This document shows positions 37,497 through 46,486 of a DNA stretch of 64,000 bases, in pieces (within the stretch, counting starts at the first letter, position 1; each line of letters begins with the position of its first letter). Made by a program: the position numbers and the translations under genes. The notes under the pieces are model-generated. The model searched no databases. It worked only from the letters and a program-made list of their open reading frames with translations, and was not told where the DNA came from. Source of the DNA: Corynebacterium efficiens YS-314 (GTDB lineage Bacteria > Actinomycetota > Actinomycetes > Mycobacteriales > Mycobacteriaceae); assembly GCF_000011305.1 (NCBI RefSeq), contig NC_004369.1:620001-684000 (forward strand), in the 5' to 3' direction.

Positions 37497-38696
37497 CTAC
37501 TCCGCGTATTGGACCCTCACCTCCCCGATGCCGGAGTTGACGTGGATGTTCAGGGCCCCTGCGTCCTGGTCGGCATTGGCGTTGAGGTTGGGGACGTCGC
37601 AACGCGTGGTGCCGATGCCCGCCATGCAGGTGAGGTTCACGGGGATTTCCTCGGGGAGGATGACGGTGACCTCACCCACGCCGGAGGAGATCTGGACGCT
37701 GCGGTCCTCATCGACGGCGGTCAGGCCGGTGAGATCGAGTTCCATCTCGCCGACACCGGAGGTGTAGGAATCCTGGAGGTTGCCGTCGGTGGGGGCCAGC
37801 ATCATGTCGCCGATGGCGGTGGTGTCCTCGAGTCCGCTGTAGGTCTCATCGACGATGGTTCCCAGTGCCACCGTGGACACAACCCCTCCAATCACCAGAA
37901 TGCCGAGCACCCACGGCCAGACCCGCTTCTTTTTCTTCTCCGGCCGGTGCGCGGGGACATGCTGGATATCCCAGGTGTTAGGGTTGGGTGCCAGTGGATC
38001 CCAGGCCGGGGTGGTGGTGCGGTACTCCTGGGCGAAGGGGGCGCTGTAACCCTGGACGGGTTGCATCTCACTCAGGTCAGGCTGGGGCTGCGGGTAGAGG
38101 TTCGGGTCGAAGTTGGTGTTGGGAGTGGTCATCGTGGGGTCCTGTATCGAGTAGTGTCCGTTGGCGAGTAATCCGCGGGGTGGCAGGGGCTGTCGCTTGT
38201 GCAACCCCCACCACATCGCCCCCAGCAGGGCGTAGGTGATCAGGGAAGCGGAGCCGAACAGCTGGACCGCCCCGGAGGTGAACATTCCGGAAAAGAACAC
38301 GAAGAAGATGGCCAGCCACCAGCCGTGCGTGCGATCCTGGGGATGGCCGGGTGTCCAGATCGCCTCGAGTGGGGAGACCGGGACGGAGTAGCGGGGCATG
38401 AGTAGCCAGGCCAGCAGATAGGCGGCCACCCCGGCACCGAGGAAACCGAACACCACGAAGGCCAGGCGCACCAGGGTGGGATCGATCTGGTAGCGGATGG
38501 CAATGCCTTCACACACCCCGGCCACCTTGGCGTTGCCACCCTGGCTGGAGGGGAAACGCACGGGGCGGGTCGCCCACATCTGACCCAGCACCCCGGTGGG
38601 CGGTGTCGAGGCCTGGGAGGTGGCATCCTCCTGAGCAAAGGGGATGAACCCGGGCGGGGTGTGGGTACGCGGTGGGTGTTCCTCATGGGTGCTCAT
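37497..38696 (-). CDS. PspC-domain membrane protein with LiaF-like C-terminus
   Basis: A 399-residue protein. A PspC domain lies at about 48-105 (KVAGVCEGIAIRYQIDPTLVRLAFVVFGFLGAG). Two further membrane helices are at about 125-165. A Pro/Gln/Asn-rich linker is followed by another membrane helix near 270-290 (VWPWVLGILVIGGVVSTVAL). The external C-terminal part has repeated SGVGEMELDLTG, SSGVGEVTVILPE and NSGIGEVRVQYAE, the pattern of the LiaF/cell-wall-active-antibiotics response domain. It is divergent from a PspC-histidine kinase gene 114 bases away, so a LiaF-like regulator of that kinase is a reasonable inference. Confidence 0.85.
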   Translation of the reverse strand: MSTHEEHPPRTHTPPGFIPFAQEDATSQASTPPTGVLGQMWATRPVRFPSSQGGNAKVAGVCEGIAIRYQIDPTLVRLAFVVFGFLGAGVAAYLLAWLLMPRYSVPVSPLEAIWTPGHPQDRTHGWWLAIFFVFFSGMFTSGAVQLFGSASLITYALLGAMWWGLHKRQPLPPRGLLANGHYSIQDPTMTTPNTNFDPNLYPQPQPDLSEMQPVQGYSAPFAQEYRTTTPAWDPLAPNPNTWDIQHVPAHRPEKKKKRVWPWVLGILVIGGVVSTVALGTIVDETYSGLEDTTAIGDMMLAPTDGNLQDSYTSGVGEMELDLTGLTAVDEDRSVQISSGVGEVTVILPEEIPVNLTCMAGIGTTRCDVPNLNANADQDAGALNIHVNSGIGEVRVQYAE

Positions 38697-38716
38697 AGGT
38701 TCATTGTGACCCTTCT

Positions 38717-38809
38717 ATCAGGGAAACCACATCGGGGGATGCCCTGAATTCGGGTGGATCAGGGTGTTCCCTGATGGTCGGGGATGAAGTGGACATGACA
38801 AGATCAGGG
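38717..38809. promoter_or_regulatory. Repeated ATCAGGG motif between the divergent PspC genes
   Basis: ATCAGGG-TGTT-CCCTGAT (38758-38775) is a perfect 7-4-7 inverted repeat. Further ATCAGGG copies lie at 38717-38723 and 38803-38809, and a CCCTGA near 38742. Five half-sites in 93 bases suggest binding by the cognate response regulator or another autoregulator. Confidence 0.55.
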
Positions 38810-38810
38810 C

Positions 38811-40016
38811 ATGAGTAACACACCCGTGCCGTACACCCCGCAGCCGGCGGGGCAGCAGTTGGCACCGCTGTATCCCAAGTTCACCCGCTCCCGTGAGGGG
38901 CGTGTGGTGGCGGGCGTGGCATCGGGTCTGGCGCAGCACCTGGGGGTGTCCCTGTTCTGGGTGCGGGCCCTCCTCATCATCTCCTCGCTCCTCAACGGTG
39001 TCGGCATCGCGGCATATGCTCTGGTGTGGATTTTCACCAGGATGGGCGATAAGGGGCGGGAGGGGGCGTCGCAAAGCACCCCACGTCCCGGACGGCTCAC
39101 GTCCTGGTTGCTGGTTGCGCTCGCCCTCGCCGGCGCGGGCGTCTCGCTCACCCTGACCACCGGGTTCGGCTTGGCGACGTTCATCCCCGTCGCCGTCGTG
39201 GGCATCGGTGTGCTGATGGTGTGGATCGCCTACGACAGGGGACTGGAGTCCAGCACCAACATCTTCATCATCGCCACCGGCGGGGTGCTGGTGCTGTCGG
39301 CGATCGTGGTGGTGGTGATGAACTGGGACGGGCACGCGAACTTCTTCGCGGCCCTGGCCACGGTGATCCTCACGCTGCTGGGTGTCGCCGCCCTCGGGGT
39401 GCCCCTGTGGGTGCGGCTGTGGGACCAGCTGGGGCAGGAACGCGCGGAGAAGGCCGCGGCGGATGAACGTGCCGAGATCGCCTCCCGCCTGCACGATTCG
39501 GTGTTGCAGACCCTCGCGCTGATCCAGAAACGCGCCGATGACCCCGCCGAGGTGACCCGCCTGGCACGCGGTCAGGAACGCGAACTACGACAGTGGTTGT
39601 TTGATTCCCAGGACAAGACCCCGCAGACCACCGGCACCGTGTTCACCGCCCTGGAACGGGCCTGCGGTGAGGTGGAGGATCTCTACGGTCTGCGTATCGT
39701 GCCGGTGACCGTGGGCACCGATGAACCCCTCACCAATGAGACCCATGCCGCGGTGCTGGCCGCGCGGGAGGCTCTGGTGAATGTGGCCAAACACGCCGGT
39801 GTGGACACCGCTGATGTCTATGCCGAGATCCTGCTCGGCGAGCTCAGCATCTTCATCCGCGACCGCGGATGCGGTTTTGACCCGGATAACATCCCCAACG
39901 GCCACCACGGTCTGACGGAATCCGTACACGGCCGTGTGGAGCGCGCCGGGGGCACGGTGCGGATCAAATCCGAGATCGGGGAGGGCACCGAGGTCGCCAT
40001 CACGATGACGATGTGA
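38811..40016 (+). CDS. Sensor histidine kinase with N-terminal PspC domain
   Basis: A 401-residue kinase. A PspC domain at about 22-80 (KFTRSREGRVVAGVASGLAQHLGV) is followed by four more membrane helices to about residue 205. The HisKA_3 dimerisation helix carries phospho-acceptor H228 in RAEIASRLHDSVLQTLALIQ. The ATPase domain has the N box EALVNVAKHAG and the G box DRGCGFDPDNIPNGHHGL. It matches the position and type of the C. glutamicum CgtS8 kinase. Its likely partner is the NarL-type regulator 2.3 kb downstream. Its last 17 bases overlap the convergent galU gene. Confidence 0.9.
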   Translation: MSNTPVPYTPQPAGQQLAPLYPKFTRSREGRVVAGVASGLAQHLGVSLFWVRALLIISSLLNGVGIAAYALVWIFTRMGDKGREGASQSTPRPGRLTSWLLVALALAGAGVSLTLTTGFGLATFIPVAVVGIGVLMVWIAYDRGLESSTNIFIIATGGVLVLSAIVVVVMNWDGHANFFAALATVILTLLGVAALGVPLWVRLWDQLGQERAEKAAADERAEIASRLHDSVLQTLALIQKRADDPAEVTRLARGQERELRQWLFDSQDKTPQTTGTVFTALERACGEVEDLYGLRIVPVTVGTDEPLTNETHAAVLAAREALVNVAKHAGVDTADVYAEILLGELSIFIRDRGCGFDPDNIPNGHHGLTESVHGRVERAGGTVRIKSEIGEGTEVAITMTM

Positions 40017-40959
40017 GCGGTTGCACCGAGGCGAGTGTCGCCGGGGCGAGTGCCGCCGCGGCGCGGGTGACGGCCTCCCGGATGGAGGCACCGTAGACGG
40101 GGTGTTCCATGCCGAGCTCCATGCAGGCGATGATGTAGCCACCCGGATTGCCCAGGTCATGACGCTGCCCCTCGTGGACAAGGATGTGTACCGGGTGGCC
40201 CTCCCGGATGAGCAGATCAATGGCGTCGGTCAACTGGATCTCCCCACCCTTGCCCGGGGTGGTGCGCCGCAGCGCATCGAAGATATGACGGTCGAAGACA
40301 TAGCGGCCGGTGGCCACGAAGGTGGAGGGTGCCTTCTCCTGTGAGGGTTTCTCCACCATGCCCAGCACCTGCTTGACGCCGGGCTGGCCGGGGATGTCCG
40401 CGATGTCGAAGACACCGTATTTGGACACCTCCTCCAGGGGTACATCCATGGCACACAGTACCGTTCCACCGAACTGCTCCTGGACCCGGATCATCTGGGA
40501 GGTGACACCGATGGGCAGGACGAGATCGTCGGGGAGCATGACGGCGAAGATCTCTTCATTATCATCCAGGGCACCCTCCGCGAGGCTGACCGCATGCCCG
40601 AGGCCGAGGGGTTCCTCCTGGACCACACCCTGGACGGTGATGATCTCCACAGCCCGCGCAACCTTGGCAGCCTCCGCGGTTTTGCCCTTGGTTACCAGGT
40701 GGTCCCGCAGCTCGGTGAAGTCGCCGAAATGGGCGAGGATACCGTCCTTGGCGGGGGCGGTGATGACCGCCAGTCGCTGGGCGCCGGCCTCGGCGGCCTC
40801 CTCGGCAACCAGTTCAATGCCGGGGGTGTCCACCACCGGCAGCAGCTCCTTGGGCACTGTCTTGGTGGCCGGGAGGAAACGTGTCCCCAGGCCCGCCGCC
40901 GGAACGACAACGGTGCGCAAGGGGGTGCTGTGTGCGGAATCAGTATGTGCTGTGACCAT
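40000..40959 (-). CDS. galU: UTP-glucose-1-phosphate uridylyltransferase
   Basis: Makes UDP-glucose from UTP and glucose-1-phosphate, for trehalose and envelope sugars. 319 residues with the nucleotidyltransferase motif VVPAAGLGTRFLPATKTVPKELLP at residue 18, EEPLGLGHAV, VMLPDDLV and VEKPSQEKAPS. The C-terminal GGYIIACMELGM fits the family. It converges on the kinase gene with a 17-base overlap. Corynebacteria often carry two galU paralogues; which this is cannot be told from sequence alone. Confidence 0.93.
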   Translation of the reverse strand: MVTAHTDSAHSTPLRTVVVPAAGLGTRFLPATKTVPKELLPVVDTPGIELVAEEAAEAGAQRLAVITAPAKDGILAHFGDFTELRDHLVTKGKTAEAAKVARAVEIITVQGVVQEEPLGLGHAVSLAEGALDDNEEIFAVMLPDDLVLPIGVTSQMIRVQEQFGGTVLCAMDVPLEEVSKYGVFDIADIPGQPGVKQVLGMVEKPSQEKAPSTFVATGRYVFDRHIFDALRRTTPGKGGEIQLTDAIDLLIREGHPVHILVHEGQRHDLGNPGGYIIACMELGMEHPVYGASIREAVTRAAAALAPATLASVQPLTSSS

Positions 40960-41092
40960 CAGTTGATCGTAGGCACGTCGCGGGTGGACCGCCCGGTGAA
41001 ACCGTGGGAATGTGGCCGGTAGCAGATGTCATCAACCAATTTCAGGGGTATGCCGGAGAGTATTACCAGCACCCTGACGCCGGGGGTCATCC

Positions 41093-42208
41093 TCAGAAGA
41101 CACCGGGCACGGCGGTCACACCGAGCAGACCGGCGCTGATCCCCAGCGTGGCCAGAATCGCGATGATGATGGCCACAACCGGGTTGGACCCGGAACTGGA
41201 CTCTGCGCTGGACCCCGGACTGGATACAGAGTTAGGTTCTGCCACCGTGATGGAAGTGGAATCGGTGTGGCGTGCATCCTGGCTGAGGAAGGTGATGGTG
41301 GTTTTTCCCAGCGCAAGCGCGGTGATGGTGGTGTCCCCCGTGGCACCCGAGGTGGTGGCCACGCTGTTATCACCGGATGACAGCGTTCCGGGCAGATCAA
41401 ACCCATCGCCGTTGTGCATGATCACATCGGTGGATTCACCCGGCGCCAGCCGGGAGCGGTAGGGCATGAGGGAGAAATCCCGGAGGATGTCGTTCTCCGG
41501 TATTGCGAGGCTGAGCACCGTGGCACCGTCGGCCAATGGCTGGGTGGAGGAGGGGACGGGGGAGTGGTGGGTGACATAGAAGCGGTCCACCGCCCCCACG
41601 CCCACGTATGAATTCCGGGGATTGAGGATGTTGTAGAGATGGCCCGAGTCGGAATTGGCCATACCGTTGGACCGCCGCAGGTGGCGCTCCTCCCCGTAGG
41701 TCAGCGCCTCCAGACAGCGCTGCAGAGTGATGTGTCCCTGGCAGAGGTTCTCGGCGTAGGACCGCACGCCACCGGGCAGGGTGGCGGTGAATGCACCGGT
41801 ATTGTTGGCGCGGTCGTGGCTGATGCGCCCGGAGTATTTCTCCTCCACGGCGCGTTGCACCGCGATCCGCTCCATGTCACCACTCCAGAGCAGGTCATGG
41901 ACATACTGATCCCGGGTGAGCCCCCGCGCGGTGACCGCCTCACGCAGCGGTCGGCCGTCGAAAGGCACGTTGTTGTCGTACATGGTGGCGCGCACCTGAC
42001 GCAGATAGGGCAGGGAGATCTCCCGGATCTCCGACTGGGAGAGCTCGACGGTGGTGATCACCTCCACCCCCGGGCCCAGGGCAACGTCGAGGCTTTTCGA
42101 CGGCGCTACCACCGGCGCGACCACCGGCGCCGCCTCCACCGGAATGGCGGAAACTGCGGCCACCGCGATGGGAGCGGTGAGGATGAGGAGTGGTGATCTG
42201 ATATTCAC
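41093..42208 (-). CDS. Secreted CAP/SCP-domain protein with C-terminal membrane anchor
   Basis: A 371-residue protein. Signal peptide at residues 1-27 (LLILTAPIAVAAVSAIPVEAA). A CAP/SCP-like domain spans about 75-220, recognisable by SHDRANNTGAF, AENLCQGH and HLYNILNPRNSYVGVG. A second beta-rich domain with LAPGESTDVIMHNG and TTITALALGKTTITFLS follows. A Ser/Gly linker leads to a C-terminal helix, VVAIIIAILATLGISAGLLG. No wall-sorting signal. GTG 42208 begins the signal peptide. The family includes PR-1-like and CRISP proteins; ligand unknown. Confidence 0.82.
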   Translation of the reverse strand: MNIRSPLLILTAPIAVAAVSAIPVEAAPVVAPVVAPSKSLDVALGPGVEVITTVELSQSEIREISLPYLRQVRATMYDNNVPFDGRPLREAVTARGLTRDQYVHDLLWSGDMERIAVQRAVEEKYSGRISHDRANNTGAFTATLPGGVRSYAENLCQGHITLQRCLEALTYGEERHLRRSNGMANSDSGHLYNILNPRNSYVGVGAVDRFYVTHHSPVPSSTQPLADGATVLSLAIPENDILRDFSLMPYRSRLAPGESTDVIMHNGDGFDLPGTLSSGDNSVATTSGATGDTTITALALGKTTITFLSQDARHTDSTSITVAEPNSVSSPGSSAESSSGSNPVVAIIIAILATLGISAGLLGVTAVPGVF

Positions 42209-42344
42209 GGGCGCAATACTATCCCGGGTGGAACCAGGACAGAGAATGGGAGCGAAAGTGCTAACCCAATGTGGGTGGGGGATTGTCGGTGAGGCCCTCG
42301 GCCTTCGATCTCCCCGGACCCCCGATAGCGGTAACCTATGAGGC

Positions 42345-43037
42345 ATGGTTCAAGTGTTTCTGGTTGATGACCACTCGGTGTTCCGATCGGGCGTGAAGGC
42401 TGAGCTGGGTTCGGCGGTGGAGATCGTGGGCGAGGCCGGCACCGTGGCCGATGCCGTCACCGGCATCACCCAGACGCGTCCCGACGTCGTGCTTCTCGAC
42501 GTCCACATGCCCGACGGTGGCGGCCTCGCCGTGATCCGCAGGGTTCTCGAGGCCGGCGTGGAGACCATCTTCCTCGCCCTGAGTGTCTCCGATGCCGCCG
42601 AGGATGTCATCGCCATCATCCGCGCCGGGGCACGCGGGTATGTCACCAAATCCATCTCCGGCGAGGAACTGGTGGAGGCCATCAACCGGGTGAACTCGGG
42701 CGACGCCTTCTTCTCCCCACGCCTGGCCGGGTTTGTCCTGGATGCCTTCGCCGCCCCTGATTCCCGTGCGGGCGCGGGCATCGTCGATGCGCCGGAGAAG
42801 GATGCCGCTGTTGAGAAGGGTGCTGTGATTGATGATCCGATCGTGGATGCGCTGACCCGCCGTGAGCTGGAGGTGCTGCGACTGCTGGCCCGCGGTTACA
42901 CCTATAAGGAGATCGGCAAGGAGCTGTTCATCTCCGTGAAGACGGTGGAAACCCACGCCTCGAACATCCTGCGTAAGACCCAGCAGTCCAACCGCCATGC
43001 CCTCACCCGCTGGGCCCATTCAAGGGATCTCGACTGA
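42345..43037 (+). CDS. NarL/FixJ-type response regulator
   Basis: A 230-residue regulator. The receiver domain has acidic D8-D9, the phospho-acceptor D52 in VVLLDVHMPDGGG and K103 region VTKSISGEEL. A charged linker of about 35 residues leads to the LuxR-type DNA-binding domain (LTRRELEVLRLLARGYTYKEIGKELFISVKTVETHASNILRK). Matches the type of C. glutamicum CgtR8. Unlike a normal pair, it is separated from the PspC kinase by galU and the CAP gene, both on the opposite strand. The stop overlaps the ATG of the next gene by one base. Confidence 0.93.
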   Translation: MVQVFLVDDHSVFRSGVKAELGSAVEIVGEAGTVADAVTGITQTRPDVVLLDVHMPDGGGLAVIRRVLEAGVETIFLALSVSDAAEDVIAIIRAGARGYVTKSISGEELVEAINRVNSGDAFFSPRLAGFVLDAFAAPDSRAGAGIVDAPEKDAAVEKGAVIDDPIVDALTRRELEVLRLLARGYTYKEIGKELFISVKTVETHASNILRKTQQSNRHALTRWAHSRDLD

Positions 43038-43345
43038 TGGCCCGTAATCGCGGGGGATCCACCCCGGCCGGTGCCGGGTCGAATGACAACTTCGACCAGA
43101 AGGCCGCCAAATTCACCTTCCAACCCACCCGCACCCTGCTGTTCAGCATCATCTTCACCGCCCTGGTGATGTGGCAGTCGGGTTTCTCCCTGTGGTGGGC
43201 CCTGCCCATCTGGTTCATCGTGTGGGCCTTTTTCATCCTCGGCCACAGTTTCTACAACTGGGCCAACCTCAAACTCATCGAGATGGGCCGCCGGAACAAA
43301 CAGATCCTGGACGAACAGGAAAAAGACCGCAAACGGAAGCGGTAG
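43037..43345 (+). CDS. Small two-helix membrane protein
   Basis: A 102-residue protein. A Gly/Ser-rich start is followed by two membrane helices (residues 33-48 and 54-75) and a strongly basic/acidic cytosolic end (MGRRNKQILDEQEKDRKRKR). It overlaps the regulator gene by one base (TGATG), so it is co-translated with it. Function unknown; co-expression suggests a link to the envelope-stress system. Confidence 0.78.
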   Translation: MARNRGGSTPAGAGSNDNFDQKAAKFTFQPTRTLLFSIIFTALVMWQSGFSLWWALPIWFIVWAFFILGHSFYNWANLKLIEMGRRNKQILDEQEKDRKRKR

Positions 43346-43417
43346 CGAAAAAACACCGCCCGGAGATGCCACTGTTCACGTGGTTCTCTCAGGCGGTGTC
43401 GCGTGGGCGGGGTCGGA

Positions 43418-43861
43418 TCAGGTATCCCGGTCGGGCTTCTCGACGAACGCCAACGCCCGGCTGCCATCCACATGAGGAAAGGTGAGAAACATCCACCCGG
43501 ACACCAGCACCCACACCAGGATGCTCACCCACAGAGCGGATCCACCGAGCAACGGGGCCAGCATCAGGGCGAGCCAGGTGAGAAACAGGGGCATGATCTG
43601 CCCCACGGTGGGCACCATGGCCACACCGTGCTGGGCCCGGTACCGCTTCATCTCACCGCGGTAGGGATGTCCCAGGGTGATGAGGAACGCCGCGGCCAGG
43701 CAGGCTGCCATGATGCCGACCTGCACGCCAGTGGAGAGATCCGTGGTGAGCGCGGCCACCGCACCGCCCACCAACACCGATGCACTGATCCGCACGATGG
43801 GTGGGGTCGGGATCGGGGTGATGTGTGATCGCATCTGGCTGTAGCTGCTCATGGGGTCCAT
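43418..43861 (-). CDS. Four-helix membrane protein, function unknown
   Basis: A 147-residue protein with about four hydrophobic segments (VRISASVLVGGAVAALTT, GIMAACLAAAFLITLG, IMPLFLTWLALMLAPLLGG, LWVSILVWVLVSGWMFLTF). A short polar tail ends it. No family recognised. Start ATG 43861; the ATG at 43852 is an alternative. It converges on the small two-helix gene. Confidence 0.7.
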   Translation of the reverse strand: MDPMSSYSQMRSHITPIPTPPIVRISASVLVGGAVAALTTDLSTGVQVGIMAACLAAAFLITLGHPYRGEMKRYRAQHGVAMVPTVGQIMPLFLTWLALMLAPLLGGSALWVSILVWVLVSGWMFLTFPHVDGSRALAFVEKPDRDT

Positions 43862-44108
43862 GATGATTCAGCCTAATCGACGGGATGGAAATTACCCTCA
43901 CCGGGGAAATGACAGGAATTGCCGCCATTGGCGGAGTTTCTTCCCAGCTGTTGAGGTTGCTCGGGTGGGGGTAATCCATGTGGGTGGAAAAGTGCATTCT
44001 GGAAAGTATCCGGTAATTTATATCTAGATTGTCAAGGGCCTGTGCATATGCTGCAGGCCACCTGTTCGCCATTAACCTTCTAAGGTTAGAGTCTGTTTTG
44101 AGGATTAG

Positions 44109-45569
44109 ATGTCTAAAACGAAGTTGATTGCCAGGCTTACCTCGGTTGCTATTTTTGCCACCTCCCTTGCGGTGGTCCCTGCCGCGAGCGCGGTGCAGCT
44201 CCACAGCGAGGAGCGCTCCGGGCGTCCCATCTGTGTGGCTACGCTGTCGGATCGGGAGACGCAGGTTTCCAAGGATTTCTTCCAGACCCTGATTAACGAG
44301 CACCTCGCACTCGAGGGTAAGCTCCGGGCGTTGTTTCCGGAATTGAAGGCCCAGTTCGAGGATGTGGATCGTCGACAGGCTGAGGGGGAATCGTTCATCT
44401 TCCCGGGTTATCCCGAACCGCTCCGATCTGCCATAGACAATGCAGGGTTCGGTTATGACGAGCGGTCTCTTTTCTTCTTCACCAACTCACGTGATCACGT
44501 GCAGTATCAGGATTATGCGGAAAACGGATATTCGGTAGAGGTTGAGATCGCTCCCAACTGGACCAGAGCGGAGTTTGAAAGCTACCCCTTCGGTTCTGCT
44601 CCGGTGATTCCCGCCGGTGCGGATTGGGGAGCTCAGCAGTTCAGTTACGCCATCACTGCCCAGAGTGAGGTCAATGAGTACAGCATCAGTAAGTTGGAAT
44701 ACTCGGTGCCCAGCGCCGCATTGCGACCGATCATCAATCCACACAAGGTGCGTGTGGAATCCATCCGTAGCGAATTTAAGGAATCTTGGAATTACTATGA
44801 GCTGGACAGGGCTGCCACTGCATGCGTGAATTCCTACCAGTCAGGTGATTTTCCAGCACCGGAGTCTGTGCCCACCACGACCTATGCCCCCACGGTCACG
44901 GTCACAGCAGCCCCCTCCACCGTGACGGAAACGCCTGAACCAACCACCGTGACGGTCGAGCCGTCGACCGTTGTGGTTGAGCCGTCACCGATCACGACCA
45001 CTGCCGCTACGGAGACCGTGACCGTGACTCCAGCACCGGTCACCTCCACCGCGCCGGTTGAAACCGTTGTGGAGACCCCGGCCCCGGCAACGTCAACAGC
45101 GGCCACTAAGACGGTAACCGTGACCCCCGCGCCGGTCACCACCACCAAGGCGCGGGAGACGGTGACGGTCACACCGGAGCCAACCACTTCCACCGCCGCG
45201 CCGGAGACTGTTGTGGAGACCCCGGCACCGGTGACCTCAACGGCAGCCACGGGAACCACCACTGTGACCCCGGCACCCGTGACCACCACCAGGGCGAAGG
45301 AAACCGTGACCATCACCCCGGCTCCGGCGACATCCACCGCCACGAAACCGACCGTGACCGTGACCGCTGAGCCGACCACTGTCACCACCACTCCCACCGT
45401 GACTGTTACCGCAGATCCTGTGGAGGTCACCGAATCCGACGATGCTCCTGAGAAGAAAGAGTCCGAGGGGATGGGCATGCTGCCAATCATCATTGCGATC
45501 CTCGCGGCGCTCGGCGGTATCGCTGGGTTTATTCTCAACAGCCCCGCGATTCTGCAGGGCCTGATCTAG
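44109..45569 (+). CDS. Secreted protein with Thr/Val/Pro-repeat stalk and C-terminal anchor
   Basis: A 486-residue surface protein. Signal peptide 1-28 ends at ASA-VQ. Residues 30-250 form a unique domain with two Cys (PICVATLSD and ATACVNSYQ), family unknown. Residues 255-440 are about 12 repeats built on ETVTVTPAPVTTT, a stiff stalk that could span the wall. The end EGMGMLPIIIAILAALGGIAGF is a hydrophobic anchor much like that of the CAP protein at 41093-42208. No LPXTG. It probably displays the N-terminal domain beyond the cell wall. Confidence 0.82.
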   Translation: MSKTKLIARLTSVAIFATSLAVVPAASAVQLHSEERSGRPICVATLSDRETQVSKDFFQTLINEHLALEGKLRALFPELKAQFEDVDRRQAEGESFIFPGYPEPLRSAIDNAGFGYDERSLFFFTNSRDHVQYQDYAENGYSVEVEIAPNWTRAEFESYPFGSAPVIPAGADWGAQQFSYAITAQSEVNEYSISKLEYSVPSAALRPIINPHKVRVESIRSEFKESWNYYELDRAATACVNSYQSGDFPAPESVPTTTYAPTVTVTAAPSTVTETPEPTTVTVEPSTVVVEPSPITTTAATETVTVTPAPVTSTAPVETVVETPAPATSTAATKTVTVTPAPVTTTKARETVTVTPEPTTSTAAPETVVETPAPVTSTAATGTTTVTPAPVTTTRAKETVTITPAPATSTATKPTVTVTAEPTTVTTTPTVTVTADPVEVTESDDAPEKKESEGMGMLPIIIAILAALGGIAGFILNSPAILQGLI

Positions 45570-45719
45570 TCCCACGGTCCCGGATCAGCACAACCCGGTT
45601 GGTTCATCATGCGAGAGCTGATGTTCCAGCCGGGTTTGTCATTGCGCCTGCTTGTGCCGCCCCTCCCGGTTCAACCGGTTGCATCGGTGTAATCCGTCGT
45701 GTTAACTGGATTTCATGAA

Positions 45720-45735
45720 TGGAACACATGTTCTA
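45720..45735 (+). promoter_or_regulatory. LexA/SOS box upstream of imuA'
   Basis: TGGAACACATGTTCTA fits the corynebacterial LexA consensus TCGAA[C/A]ANNTGTTCGA at 12 of 14 defined positions. It is almost the same as the box before dnaE2. Confidence 0.75.
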
Positions 45736-45756
45736 GGAATGGGGGGGGATGGTCCG

Positions 45757-46479
45757 GTGTCGCCCCTCCCGGATCTCGCCGGGATGGGCAGATCGGAGCG
45801 CATCCACGCGTTGCGTTCCCGCATGTCCGCGATGGGTGCAGCCGTTCCACAACTGCGGGAGGGGCATGCTCCTCAGCCAGAAACGCCGCCGACACAGGAG
45901 GATGTTCTCCCAGCTCCGGAGGTGTTATCCCGGTTCCTGCCCGGGGAGGGGTTTCCGCGTCGGGCGGTGACGCTGTTCCCTGATCAGCCACTGCTGGTGG
46001 TTGAACTTCTTGCCCATGTTACCGCCCGGGGTGGATACGCCGCGATGATCGGGTGGCGGGAGTTCGCCTATGCCGGGGTGGTCGAATCCGGAGGTGTGTG
46101 CGAGAACATCATCGTCATCCCCGACCCCGGCCCCCAGCCGCTCAACGTCGCCGCGGTGTTGTGCGAGGGACTTGATCTGGTGGTTTACCACGGCACGGAG
46201 GCCACGCTCTCACCCACCCGCGCCCGGCCGCTGCTGGGCAAACTCCGCCGGGGGACCGCCGCCCTGATCATGGTGGGCACCGGTGTGCCATCACCAGCGG
46301 TGACGGTGGATGCACGGACCACCGATTATCTGGGTATCGGACCTGGTCAGGGCCGCATCCGGGGTGTAGAGATGCATATCAGCATCACCGCTCGCGGCCA
46401 TGCCCCGGCGGGTGGGACGGTGGTGCTCGGGGAGCGTGGGTGCCACTGTGGACACCACCGTGGGCTCCGGGTGGTGTGA
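45757..46479 (+). CDS. imuA': ImuA'-like protein, mutasome component
   Basis: A 240-residue protein of the actinobacterial ImuA' type, a degenerate RecA-fold protein without a usable Walker A. It contains RSERIHALRSRM and a core GYAAMIGWREFAYAGVVE...ENIIVIPDPG. Start: the frame opens at ATG 45715, but the LexA box would then lie inside the gene, so I prefer GTG 45757, which has a G-rich site 8 bases upstream. imuB follows 8 bases after its stop. In mycobacteria ImuA' and ImuB work with DnaE2 in damage-induced mutagenesis. Confidence 0.78.
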   Translation: MSPLPDLAGMGRSERIHALRSRMSAMGAAVPQLREGHAPQPETPPTQEDVLPAPEVLSRFLPGEGFPRRAVTLFPDQPLLVVELLAHVTARGGYAAMIGWREFAYAGVVESGGVCENIIVIPDPGPQPLNVAAVLCEGLDLVVYHGTEATLSPTRARPLLGKLRRGTAALIMVGTGVPSPAVTVDARTTDYLGIGPGQGRIRGVEMHISITARGHAPAGGTVVLGERGCHCGHHRGLRVV

Positions 46480-46486
46480 GGCCATC

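Noticed and set aside
44871..45432. CRISPR-like array
   Set aside because: The repeats are coding, degenerate and without unique spacers.
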